Source: Echinometra lucunter
Lineage: Eukaryota; Echinodermata; Echinoidea; Camarodonta; Echinometridae
Length of the DNA: 64,000 nt
Assembly: GCA_029962745.1 (NCBI GenBank)
Contig: CM057151.1
Location: forward strand, 39,531,136 to 39,595,135
Direction of reading: 5' to 3'
The translations under genes were made by a program, and so were the position numbers. Shown piece by piece: positions 26,093-36,510 of the stretch. How positions within the stretch are numbered: position 1 is the stretch's first letter; every line of letters starts with the position of its first letter. The notes below the pieces were generated by a model. It had not been told where the DNA came from. It ran no database searches and saw nothing but the letters and a program-made list of their open reading frames with translations.

Positions 26093-26209
26093 ATGGCGTC
26101 CGCCAGGGATGAAACCTTCGAACCTTCTTATGACTCCGGACTTATTTCAGACAGAAGTCATGCATCAAATTCTTCTACCTTACTAGAAATAATGAAGAGC
26201 CATTCTAAG
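26093..26209 (+). CDS. Candidate first coding exon (possible SNX4 exon 1)
   Basis: An ATG in good context (AAAATGGCG, also a YY1-type motif) opens a 39-codon block. It starts MASARDETFEPSYDSGLISD, is Ser/acidic-rich, and ends exactly in phase 0 at a donor AAG/GTAAAC. A GC-richer stretch with a GGGGGCGGC box lies ~80 bases upstream. Joined to the phase-0 acceptor at 41109 it would give a 444-residue SNX4, close to the 450 of the human protein, with the disordered N-terminus expected there. Against this, the intron would be ~15 kb and contain a LINE. SNX4 N-termini are not conserved, so similarity cannot decide, and the block may belong to another gene. Confidence 0.35.
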
Positions 26210-26426
26210 GTAAACAGCACAAACTATGATTCACCTAGTCCTAGACTCGTAATGTATCTGCTTGAAGAAGTAGTAATATTGTTATAACAGTCCCATACGT
26301 TCACTCTGTTGTGGTGGGAGCCCTACGCACATCTATTGACAGCGCCGCGAACCGTCAGTTTGGTTGGCTTATTTATTTTTATAAATATATATCTAAAAAG
26401 AAAAATTTGTGCTTATATGTACTCAC

Positions 26427-26466
26427 CAACTCTTTGGCCAACCAGCAGACCCTCTGATATCCTCTT
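26427..26466 (-). CDS. Candidate 40-base micro-exon, unrecognised
   Basis: On the minus strand a pyrimidine-rich tract and TTTTTAG precede 40 bases ending at GTTG/GTGAGT. One frame (2 + 12 codons + 2) reads EDIRGSAGWPKS and leaves two bases, which is the phase needed by the candidate exon at 21536-21625. The two donors share an unusually similar context (GTTGGTGAGTAYATATAA), which may be coincidence or a shared repeat. It would be a very short exon and is a suggestion only. Confidence 0.25.
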
Positions 26467-26739
26467 CTAAAAATGTTTTGGAAGAAAAAAGACACAATAT
26501 TCTTGTCCTATGAAAATAATCTGTGTTGTAGCATCCATTTTAACATGTTTAAATCAATGTGTGCATACCCAGAGCATTGAGAGCAATATGAATATTCACA
26601 TTTTAGAGTGCAGTTCATTCAAAATTATTGAATATGCATGAAGACATTATGACATGGACTGAGCTAGCTAGCCGCACATGCAGCTAGCTAGCGCGCTCTG
26701 TACTTAGAGATAACATGAATATTCACGTATCGCGATAAA

Positions 26740-29306
26740 ATTCCATGTTTTGAAAGACCAGATCCATCAATGGAAAACACAGAGCTCATCTGGTGTCAAG
26801 CTTCCCTATGTGACCAGGTCATCTACATAGGAAGCTATTACCGACCACTTGATTCTAAAGCCTATCCTCTTGAGCAATTCTCTGAAAGTCTTGGGGAAAA
26901 TACATGTGGAATCAAAATCACCCCTTATTGTTGTGGGCGGAGACTTTTAACGTCCCTGGTATCTCATGGAATGATGATGGACAAACACCACCTAAAAATG
27001 TACTGCAAGAAACCCTCCTGGAAGTAATTCGGAGTAATCATATTACACAGCATGTCACTTTCCCAACCAGGCATGATGAAAACGGAACAGTTAATATCCT
27101 GGATCTTTTATTGACAACTCACCCTTCTCTTGTCAATAATGTTGCGCCACGTCCTGGTATGAAAGATCACTCTATTATTACAGCCAACGTGACTTCTAGA
27201 ATAAGACTCTCAACTAAGCCTTCCAGGAGCATACCGATGTGGAGTAAAGTCAGTAAAGAGATCATAAAGGAAAAGGTTGGACATCTGGCATCTGAATTCT
27301 TTGCCTGGAAACCAGAGGACTTGACTGTACAAAAAAACTGGACATGGTTTCGTGATTCCTTGAACTGTATTGCGACCGGGGAAGTTCCGCACAAGAAAGT
27401 GAAGGGATGTTCAAGACCACCATGGTTTTCCTCTAAGATTAAACGCCTATGTAGTAAAAAGGAAAAGGCCTGAAACAAGGCCAAGGTTAGAAATGATACA
27501 GTGTACTGGGACATATTCAAGAAAATCCGTAAACAGGTTGATAGCTTTATAAGAAATGCTCACAGGAGGTATGTTCACAACTTACTCGATAGTGATCATC
27601 CTAAAGATCTCTGGAGGTATATCTGGTCGAGACGAAAGGATAGTACTGGTGTCCAAACACTAAAGCGTAATGATGTCATATTCACAGGGGACCGGGATAA
27701 AGCAGAAATACATGTACTCTCTAATCAGTTTCAGAGCATTTTCACAAGAGAGGATACCTCTCCTGCTTCCTTGCCTGACTTGCCACAGAACCCCTATCCA
27801 GACATGCTACCAATCCAAATCACCTCTGAAGGAGTGAGGAAGCTCCTTTTCGAATGTGAGCACATCCAAAGCAATTGGCCCAGACCAGATACCTAATCAA
27901 GTATTAAAGATTGCTGCAGAAGAAATTGCACCTATGCTAAGTTTAATATTCCAACAATCACTGGATACTGGGACTCTCCCTCTCGACTGGAGAAGAACCA
28001 ATATAGCGCCAGTCTTCAAAAAGGGTTCTCCAACCGATCCAGGGAACTATCGACCAGTGTCGTTAACATGTACCTGTTATAAACTGCTCAAACATATTGT
28101 TGACAGCAGCTTGATGCATCATTTTTCCAAGTACAACATCCTTGGGGACAATCAACACATCTTCAAGAAACACAGGTCGTGCGAATCTCAACTCATCCTT
28201 ACCATGAACGACCTTACCAAGAACATCGTTAGGAAGAAGACAACGGATATGATAGTCTTAGACTTTTCTAAGGCTTTTGATGTTATTCCACATGGTAGAT
28301 TACTCATGAAATTGGATTACTACGGGATTCGGTCAGACACAAAGAACTGGATCGCAAGTTTCCTGACACAGAGATACCAACGGGTCTGTGTAAATGGGCA
28401 GTGCTCGTAGTGGAAACCTGTTCTAAGCGGAACTCCGCAAGGAACCGTATTGGGTCCCCACCTTTTCCTCCTTTATATCAATGATATACATCACTAAGTT
28501 TCGAGCGTAGCAAGACTGTTCGCAGATGACTGTCTTGTCTACAGAGAGATCAGTTCAGCCGAGGATGAAGTAGCTCTTCAGTCCGATTTGAATGCCATGG
28601 TCAAGTGGTCTAACACATGGGGATTGTGCTTAAACCCAGTAAAGTGCAATACCATGCGGGTATCTAGGAAGTTAACGCCCAGTAGAACAAATTACAACTT
28701 ACTTGGTGTCGAACTGAAGGAGAAGGACGAGATACAGTATTTAGGAATCTTCATCCAGAAAGACGCCTGATGGAACAAACAGTCTCAACATGCCTCTTCT
28801 AAAGCAACACGTACCCTAAATTTTGTAAAGAGGAATTTCCATCACCGCTCCTCCCCAGTAAAAGAGAGACTCTACAATTCATTAGTCTGACCATACTTAG
28901 AATATACTTCGGCATCTTGTGACCCATACACAGTCAGAGATATCCAAACGCTGTAAAAAGTGCAAAGACAGGCAGCAAGATTTGTAACTAACACATATGG
29001 GAGGGACACAAGTGTTACAAATCTCCTAGGCAATCTCAAATGGATTCCTCTGAAGGACAGGTGGAAAGCACATCGACGTACATGCCTGTACAAGATCCTT
29101 CATGGGCCAACCTGGATATACAGCACAATAGCACACTCAGATATAAGGCTACAAGGAAGAGAAGAGGACATTCTAAGCAGTTTGTCCAAGACCAAGTATC
29201 ATCCGATGCGTACAAGTTTTCATTCTTCCCTCGTACCATTAGAGCATGGAACAACTTGGCTCCCTTAACCATCTCTCAAAATGACCCTGTGAAGTTTACA
29301 ATGTAA
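26740..29306 (+). mobile_element. Decayed non-LTR retrotransposon (LINE ORF2)
   Basis: Pieces of one ORF2 lie in order in all three plus frames. They are the end of the endonuclease domain (VIYIGSYYRP; DFNVPGISW-like after a one-base insertion near 26945), a linker, then reverse transcriptase. The RT pieces are AIGPDQIPNQVLK, FKKGSPTDPGNYRPVSLT, VLDFSKAFDVIPHGRLLMKL, GTPQGTVLGP and the catalytic FADD box near 28520. The C-terminal tail is RQAARFVTNTYGRDTSVTNL, LKWIPLKDRWKAHR and RAWNNLAP, stopping at 29304-29306. At least three frameshifts (about 26945, 27860, 29090) and several in-frame stops (27471, 28408, 28495, 28768, 28888, 28956) break it. The 5' half of the endonuclease and any ORF1 are missing. 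The layout suits a CR1/jockey-group LINE, and the copy is inactive. It has no connection with neighbouring genes. Confidence 0.9.
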
Positions 29307-29344
29307 GTATGCAATTTTTGCTGACCCTTCCTTCTCTTCACACT

Positions 29345-29465
29345 ACTGAAAGGCGTTGTGGCGTGCGCCTGCAGTCAAGTTTACAGCGGAAGATGCAGCC
29401 AGTCTTTTCAGGTTCGGATTCGAGTCCGCGTTGGACTCTGTGTTTTTTTTGTTGGTTTTTCTTTC
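29345..29465 (+). mobile_element. SINE-like block downstream of the LINE
   Basis: GGCGTTGTGGCGTGCGCCTG followed ~50 bases later by TTCGGATTCGAGTCCG resembles an internal pol III promoter (A-box-like, then B-box-like GGATTCGAGTCC), ending in a T-run near 29445. It begins ~40 bases after the LINE stop codon. It may be an independent tRNA-related SINE or part of the LINE 3' region. The GGCGTGCGCCTG word also resembles the 7SL-type start, but the rest does not follow 7SL. Confidence 0.5.
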
Positions 29466-30984
29466 TCCGTGCCCCAGAATCATATTTTTGAAATGCGTTT
29501 AGTTTTAAAACACGGTCACAATCATGCAGTCATTCACTGCCCGTAAGATTTAATCATGACTGAGATCACCAAACTGAAACAGCAAAAGTTGTGTTTTAAT
29601 CATTTGCCAGAATCATCGCTTGAAAGCAGCAGGATTTCAATTACATTTAAAAGATGAACATGAAATAATGGATTCTAAAAAAGGTAAAAAGGAGAATGAA
29701 AGAAAAAACGTGAAGTGAAAAGTTAAAGCTAAATAAAGAAACAAGGGAAGACATGATGGAAGAAAGAAAGGAGAGAAATAAGAAGTACCTTTATAGTAAA
29801 GGGACTGAGGAGACAAGATGAATTAAGGCGTATGCACTAAAGGAGACAAGAAAAAGGAAAGAAAGAAAACAAAAAAATCTCATAATTAAGACAAAAAAAG
29901 TAGATAGAGAAATAAAGAAATACATAGGAAATGATATAGAAGAAAGTGATGAAAGGGTGAAAGGCCGAAAACTTAGGGAAGGAAGGTATCAAATAGAAAG
30001 CTGAAATGAAAGAATAACAGTGAAAGACAGAAAGGAAAGATGACAGAAAGCAGGCACTAAACAAAGTAGGGATGTAAATTTAGCACCATGTTCGGATTCG
30101 GTTCAGTTTGGCAGAGTTCGGCGCTTTTATTTCCGAATTTTGGTTCAGCCCGGGGTTCGGCAGTACAGTATAAAAAAAAATAAAAGGGTGAGCATTGATT
30201 ACAAATGGCCACCAGAACCCTCTCTATCTTTACTGCTCTTGAAAGTCACTGTTCCTTATAAATATATTTTGTATGACGAAAAATAGTTACTGCATTTATT
30301 GCATGATTCTTTGTTATTTATTTTATTTTCTGAATGAAAGGGAAAGACAATTTTCGTATACTAATTAATAGAAAACAAGAGAAAATTTAAAAAAAAATGG
30401 AAATGAAGGAAAGGAAGGAAAATATTAAAAGAAATTATCAATAAAGCAGTGTTTTTCTATTTTTTAATTTTTAAAAAATATTTATTTAGTATTATGATCG
30501 ATCATGAATTTTTAATCGATTACAACCTCATTACAACCTTTAATTTATTACGATAATGTTGCAAGAGAGAATCGTTCCAAAATGCAAATAGTAGTAAAAT
30601 TTCGGAATGTGGTAATCAAATGCCGAATTTGGGTGAATATTAGTGACTTTTGTGCAGTGGTGTTGGGAATTGATTTTTTCAGTTATTACTTTGAGGTTTG
30701 AAAGTTTCGCAGTGGTGTGAGAGAGTGTGTGCATTGCATTTTTAGCCTTAACGGTGTCTCCAAGCAGAGCTGCACAGTGTACATGTATGCATTAGATCTA
30801 TCAGTATATGGGTGTAAAATCTTCAGAATGAGTTTATTTGGTACTACGCACGTGTGCGTGTCAAATTTTTTGTGATCAGAATGATTGCCAGAGCAGAAAT
30901 TTTCGGAACTGAGCTCTCTATGCTGCAGTTGAGTTATCTCGTATACAGTAGCCTATCAAGAAATTGTTTTTGATGCCTTGCATT
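29466..30984. other. No gene recognised
   Basis: The plus strand is strongly purine/A-rich at 29640-30070, then ordinary AT-rich DNA. The 30600-30790 portion resembles 31080-31370 (see the next element). No coding features. Confidence 0.5.
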
Positions 30985-31615
30985 GGCAGAATTGGAGGTA
31001 CATTCCGGATTTTGTTTTGGGAGTTATGTTTTCCAACATCAGTGAATTTTCTGTATTTCATTGATATTTTGGTGCCAGTATTAGTCAGTCAAATGCCGAT
31101 TTTCAGTAAATATATTTGACTTTGTGCAGTGACGTTGGTACATGTACGTGTGCTGTGTATGACTATGTGCATTTTTACACATGGATGTACACATATAGGT
31201 GCTGTGAGTGGGCAAAATGCAAAGAATGGTGGCAGTCCTTGAAAATTACCTAAAAAACATTTGTAGCCAGATTTCTCAGTTATCACTTTGAGGTTTGACA
31301 TGTTCATAGTTTCATCATGTATGCATTGCATTTTACTGGTTGCTAGCATCTTCATGCAGAGGACTTACCCACACCAGCTAGGCTAATGGTCAGTTCTATT
31401 GACCAATCATAGCAACTTTCCTGTGTGTAGGAACGACCATAGTCATACACAGCAACACTTGCAAACGTCACTGCACAAAGGTCATTAATATTCACTCAAA
31501 ATCGACTTTGGTTTACAAATACAAGCACCAAAATATCAATAAAATACAGTAAATTTGAATTACAGATGTTGAAAAACATAATTTAAAAAACAAATGTCGT
31601 AATTTACTGTGACAT
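30985..31615. mobile_element. Large palindromic element, ~180-bp arms
   Basis: The left arm (about 30985-31167) and right arm (about 31433-31615) are diverged reverse complements. The left has TATTTCATTGATATTTTGGT, TTTGTGCAGTGACGTT and GCTGTGTATGACTATG; the right has the complements of all three in mirror order. A partial direct copy of left-arm and centre sequence lies at 30600-30790 (AATCAAATGCCGA..., TTTGTGCAGTG, ACTTTGAGGTTTGA). I interpret it as a foldback-type non-autonomous transposon with a neighbouring fragment. Confidence 0.65.
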
Positions 31616-31784
31616 ATAGTGCAGTGAACAATGACACTTCTAAAAATAGGATGCACAGTATGCATCAATAGTAGTTCATGCTCAATTGAAGGAGAGTTTT
31701 GCCAAAAGCTGCACAGACTAAACTCATGAAGTCATATCTTGCATAAACTGTATATGAATTGGATTGGTTCACACCTTTTTGCCA

Positions 31785-31950
31785 CCTGGGGAGCATTTCA
31801 TGAAAGGACTTGTCGGATGTTTTATCCGACAAAGTCTGTTTTATCCAACAGTTGCCACAGTAACGATGCTTCTCAGCCAATCAAAATCGAGGAAAGATGT
31901 CAGATCTGACAACTTGTCAGACAACAAATGTCGATGAAACGCTCCCCAGG
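31785..31950. mobile_element. MITE, GGGGAGC(A/G)TTTCATGAA family, copy 1
   Basis: The ends CCTGGGGAGC (left) and GCTCCCCAGG (right) are perfect inverted repeats. Inside lie TTTCATGAAAGGACTTGTCGG and a mirrored GACAAATGTCGATGAAACG. The centre has a CCAATCAAAATCGAGG stretch. Related copies occur at 33008-33150, 52195-52332 and 52403-52543. Confidence 0.75.
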
Positions 31951-32200
31951 AGGCATAAAAGATAAATTGGGGCTTGATGTTTTTTGATTCGTCTTTTTTA
32001 CCTCCTCAAATACCATTCATTTATTCACACACAAAAAACGGTGGGGTTTACTGAAGGTATTTGCAGCTGACTGTGAACATGCCTTGATAAATTAATTTGA
32101 GCTTGTTGACTTAACTGAACTCATTGTCCAAATTGTATCCTCAAAGCCATACATCATGTAACCTGCATGCACAATGACAGTCATAATCATAATCATTATT

Positions 32201-32560
32201 CAAATTAAAATTTTTAGTATACTGTGAAAAAGTATTTAGTAATACTGTATAAGCTAATATCTTGGCGTACAGATATTTTAGCGATTTGAGACAAGTTTGA
32301 CATATTAGCGAGTTATTATTTTCACGTTTTAAAAGATATTTCTACACAAGTATATAGGCATTTTACTGAGTGGAAATTTTGGCGAGGACATCATCGTGAA
32401 ATTAGCGAAACTTTCAGCTTATACAGTAAGAAAAATCATTGATCTATAAAAGAGAACTAAAAAAATGTTAGGAAATAAATCAAATGGAAACAAATTGAAA
32501 TGTTTAGTGTACTGTGAAAAAGTATTTACCAAAGTAATAAGAAATATCATTGATATATAA
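32201..32560 (+). repeat. Local direct duplication, one copy carrying a MITE
   Basis: CAAATTAAAATTTTTAGT followed by ACTGTGAAAAAGTATTTA starts at 32201, and a close match starts at 32491. After the insertion the first copy resumes with AGAAAAATCATTGATCTATAAA, matching AGAAATATCATTGATATATAAA in the second copy. The first copy is therefore interrupted by the element at 32245-32426 and the second is the empty site. Confidence 0.75.
32245..32426. mobile_element. 182-bp MITE with CTGTATAAGCT ends, TA target duplication
   Basis: Perfect inverted ends CTGTATAAGCT / AGCTTATACAG are flanked on both sides by TA. The paralogous empty site at 32491-32560 has a single TA at the equivalent position, so the boundaries are set by comparison rather than by guesswork. 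The interior is AT-rich with TTGGCG, TTTTAGCGAT and GTGAAATTAGCGAAA words. TA duplication fits Tc1/mariner-type transposition. Confidence 0.8.
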
Positions 32561-33007
32561 ATTAATCATGTTTCTTCTTCTTGTTTTGTTTGTGAATGTG
32601 TCATTGTATCCGTGAATGTGTCGTACGATGTATCCATTTCAATTTTGTCTCAAAAAATTATATAGCTTGTCAACTATTGATCTTGCATCAAGGCAGCATA
32701 CATTTCCGGTTCTGTATACTGATTGTGACAGGCTAGTATTAACATTAATCAGTCATTATAAGCGCCTCCTAAGGAAATCAACTTTTTTTTCTCTGTCCTC
32801 TACCCTCCCCCCCCCCCCCCATACCTTTGAGCTTTTAATGCCTGCCTCTGTCTAGCTCTAGCTATAGTTATCTAATGAGGTTGACTTTTCCTTCGGCATG
32901 ATCAAATCGTTTGGATGGGAGTTTTTTTTTAATGTAATCTTGCTTGTGCTGATAATGTCACTCTTTCATAAAGAACTAGGAAAGGCTGATGTTGTCATCA
33001 AATGTAA

Positions 33008-33150
33008 CCTGGGGAGCATTTCATGAAGTGTCCTGTCAGTGATTTTTTTCTGGCAACTGTTATAAGCTACTGAAATCCTTGCATCTGATTGGCTGAGAGC
33101 AAATTTGTCATTGAAAGTCACTGACAAGACACTTCATGAAACGCTCCCCT
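33008..33150. mobile_element. MITE, GGGGAGC family, copy 2
   Basis: GGGGAGCATTTCATGAAGTG at the left is mirrored by CACTTCATGAAACGCTCCCC at the right. GTCAGTGATTTTT pairs with GTCACTGAC. The central ATAAGCTACTGAAATCCTTG and GATTGGCTGAGAGCAAATTT are shared with the copies at 52195 and 52403. Confidence 0.8.
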
Positions 33151-33179
33151 GAATATCAATATCAGTACAATCCTGTTGC

Positions 33180-33496
33180 CCAGGTGTGATGAAAAGGAAC
33201 AGAGAGAAAGAAAGAGAGAGATAGAGGAAGAGAGAGGGGAGGGAGAAGGGAGAGAGGGGAGGGAGGAAGGGAGAGAGAACAGAGGGAGAGTGGGAGAGTG
33301 ATGGAAAAAGAGGACTACATACACAAAGAGAGAGATAAAGAGAGAGATGCAGAGGGCTGTAAAGAATGACAAGCTTGATACTTTGCACTTAACACACTGC
33401 AATGAGCATCAAAGTGTAGTGTGAATGTGTGAGATAGAGCAGAGATAATATTGTGTACATGTATATGGGTGTATGTTTGTGTGTTCTCATATAGGA

Positions 33497-33538
<42 letters not shown>

Positions 33539-34030
33539 GAGATAAATGGCGAGAAGTAGTAATACATAATGATATAGATTTGTGAGATGGAGAGAAAGAT
33601 AGATGAAGTAGGCAGGTGATGATGATACATGATTGTTTCAGACTGAGACAGAGAGAGACAAAGATAGAGATGAATAGAAAGAAGGGGAGAGGAGGGGGGG
33701 GGGGGATGGGAATAATCAACAGGTACAAACCTAAAGAGAGAGAGGGAAGGAGGGGGAGAGAGATAGAGAGCAGTGGAAGATAACATGCAATAACTTTGGT
33801 AGATGTGATGAGAAGGAGATAGAGAGGGGACAAAGTGTGAGGGAAGGGTTGATCTCAAGTGTATAGAGCATGATGTGTGTGTATGTGTGTTTGGGAGAGA
33901 GTGAAAAAAAGAGAGAGGGGAGAGAAAGGGAGAGAGAGAGAAGGGGAGTGTGGAAGAGAGAGAGAGAGAGCGCAAGAACGCATAGGAGAGGATGAAGATG
34001 AGGAGTGGGTTAGGGGGGAAAAAAGGGGAG
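33180..34030 (+). repeat. Long GA-rich region
   Basis: Roughly 800 bases with the plus strand dominated by GA and GGGA repeats, including a clean (GA)n tract at 33497-33536 and a G-run near 33696. All long minus-strand frames here are Ser/Leu/Pro artefacts. Confidence 0.85.
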
Positions 34031-34247
34031 ATGCATGAGCAAATGAAGGGCGTGAGTCACAGTTGACATTGTGCATACATCGTTCCATCCATGCTGTGTA
34101 TCATCATCCACCCTACAACCTGCAGTGATCTTGGAAAAAATCATATGCTTCGCTGGATTGATTCTCTAGCAATTTTAGGCCAATTTGTCTAAATCCTTAG
34201 CTGTTGTATCCCCTTTTGGAGCTCTTGGTTGCCATTTTGCCGGCCAT

Positions 34248-34349
34248 ATGGTGGACATTCAGAAGGTTGGTTACAGTAGGATTGGCCGTTTGTCTACAGG
34301 GCGTGTGCCAAAGATGCTTCGAGAAATCAAGGCACCGAAATTGGTGATG
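34248..34349 (+). CDS. Alternative candidate first coding exon (possible SNX4 exon 1)
   Basis: An ATG at 34248 opens 34 codons (begins MVDIQKVGYSRIGRLSTGRV, ends LVM) that stop exactly at a consensus donor ATG/GTGAGT in phase 0, the phase required by the SNX4 acceptor at 41109. Just upstream is TTGCCATTTTGCCGGCCATATGG, with two GCCAT/YY1-like words, and the block keeps several CpGs. Joined to the recognised exons it would give a 439-residue SNX4. The encoded sequence is basic and unlike typical acidic SNX4 N-termini, and the ATG context is not ideal. It competes with 26093-26209; both cannot be spliced together because their phases do not match. Confidence 0.35.
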
Positions 34350-35499
34350 GTGAGTTTGTGCTTATCATGTTAAAGTCTATAGGCAGTCGTGTCAAGTGCA
34401 GTCTGTGCATGTTCTTGCAATTGCATGTACATGTAGATCGTAATTGATTCAGGAACATGAATGTTGAATTTCTAGATGCAATTCATACAGTGAGCTCTGC
34501 TCCAGTTGCTATTCTAAGGGTGATTCTTTACTCCATCAAGCTTCCTACTAAGAGCAACAGGTGGATGATTTGATTTGAATTTATTTTTTTATTTTTTGGC
34601 AACGTGCAAGAACATTATTACACTTTTTTTAATTTGCTTGCTTATTTGCTTAATTACTTGATGTCATGGTTAACCATCTCAAAAATGTCTTTATATTTGC
34701 AATTCGGGATATGTTATATTATTTATGAAAATTGAAAAAACATTGCAATCTGTGTTATTTCATGAATATTCAACTTTTCTAGGGCCCTTTGACAGGACAT
34801 AGGTTTCCTATGGGGCAGGTGTAAATTTTGTTTTGTATGCCCTTTGCTAAAGATGGCGCTTGGTAGTTTTGTATAAAATGGGAAAAGCCAGTCTGGTGTG
34901 ATAATAATATGTGAGTCAGAGATCATGAAGCATGAAGAGAGTTGTTTGACAGTGCTGGTAATTACATGCATTTCAGAGAATGCAGAGATTGTCGATATTA
35001 ATGTTAAGTAATTTGCAAATTATTGCTGGTACATTGTACAAGTTATGTCTGCATCAAGAGAATTGCTGTATAATTTCAGTATTTAAGAGTTGTGAGGTTA
35101 CTGTTAGGTTATTAACTTGCTGCTCTCCAATGAAATGATAATTGCAGAATTATAGTGGAAATCAGACAGGGATCATGATTACAGTATTTGACTAATAGAC
35201 TGATACAGTTGATGTCGGTTATTCCGCAGTCATTACTGTTGTTGGTTTGAGATCAAAGAACAAGCCTAATCCAAATATGGCCCCAAAAGATTTCACTTGG
35301 TCCCTCCCCCCCCCCCCCTTGTGTGAGAGATTTAAGATGTAATGCTTCTGAACAATGTGAACACTCTTGAAAAGCCTGCTCCTTACCTCCTGTACTCTCT
35401 GTCTCTATCTCTCTTCCTATCCATCTCTAAACATGTGCATTTTTTTTTGTCTTGGATTTTTTTCCAACAGTTGTTTTCTTCCTCTCCTTTATATCTTTC
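34350..35499. other. No gene recognised
   Basis: AT-rich presumptive intronic DNA with a C-run near 35307. No element boundaries or exons seen. Confidence 0.4.
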
Positions 35500-36110
35500 T
35501 TACATTTTAGTGGTCTCATGATCTAGTTCTTTCTCTTCTCATCTCTCACTCTGTTTCCCCTTTCTCTCCCTCCCTCTCTCTCTTCCTCTTTCTCCTCTCT
35601 TGACTCTTATCTCCCTCTTTTCCTCTCTTTCATCCTCCTCTTGCGCTCATGATATCTCCTCTCTCATGGCTTCCCATCGCATCTCTCCTTTTGTTCTCCC
35701 CTTTTCTCCCTCCATATTGCCATGCACTCTCTAGACTCAATCTTTTTCTAATACGAATCATCCATATAATATGTAACATACTCATGTGTTTTGTTTTGAA
35801 ACCTAGAGGTGTTGTGATCTGGTTCTCCCCATCTCTCTCTGTTTCCTCCGTTTCTCTCCCCCCCCCCCTCACTCTCTCTTGGTCTTTCTCTCTTGACTCT
35901 CATCTCCCTCTTGTCCTCTCTTTCATCTTCCTCTTGCTCTCATGATATTTCCCCTCTCTCATGGCTTCCCGCCGTATCTCTCCTTTTATTCTCCCTTTGT
36001 CTCCCTCCTTATTGTCATGCACTCTCCAGTCTCGATCATTTTCTAATGCTAATCATCCTTGTCATGTGTGACATACTGTGCATTGTTTGAAACCCAGAGG
36101 GAAATGCCAA
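35500..36110 (+). repeat. CT-rich region with two ~295-bp direct copies
   Basis: Words such as CTCTCATGGCTTCCC (35661 and 35956), CATGCACTCTC, TTTTTCTAATRCKAATCATC and GTTTTGAAACC(T/C)AGAGG recur 295 bases apart. Two diverged tandem copies therefore sit within a pyrimidine-rich tract. Not coding. Confidence 0.75.
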
Positions 36111-36304
36111 GGAGGAAACCTTCCTGGGATATAGACAAGCACAATTATTGCCTAGGGCAAAGTAGATTCATTGATATTGCTTCATGCAGGAGTCCCTGAT
36201 TATCTTCATGGGATGATAAGATTTCCTCAATACCGTCACGATTATTGGCTTTAGGCGTCGTAGTTTCATTATCATAAATCATTGCTTGAGTCCCTGTTTA
36301 TTGA

Positions 36305-36311
36305 TCTCTCT

Positions 36312-36346
<35 letters not shown>

Positions 36347-36352
36347 ATCGTT
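36305..36352 (+). repeat. (CT)n microsatellite
   Basis: Short (CT)n run with one break. Confidence 0.9.
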
Positions 36353-36510
36353 CTCCCTCTTCTTCTTGAGCTGATGAAGAGTTCATTTTCAGTGAAACAT
36401 TGGAGTGATGCACATTAGGTTGGCAAGAAGAAAAAAACCAACAGATACATGCTTTAGTTGATATTATTTCATTAAATGTATGCCATTGATACTCCTTATT
36501 TTCCACTAAA

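Noticed and set aside
33118..34088. Several minus-strand frames above 80 codons rich in Ser, Leu and Pro
   Set aside because: Low-complexity GA-rich DNA read in the CT direction; overlapping frames are equally open.
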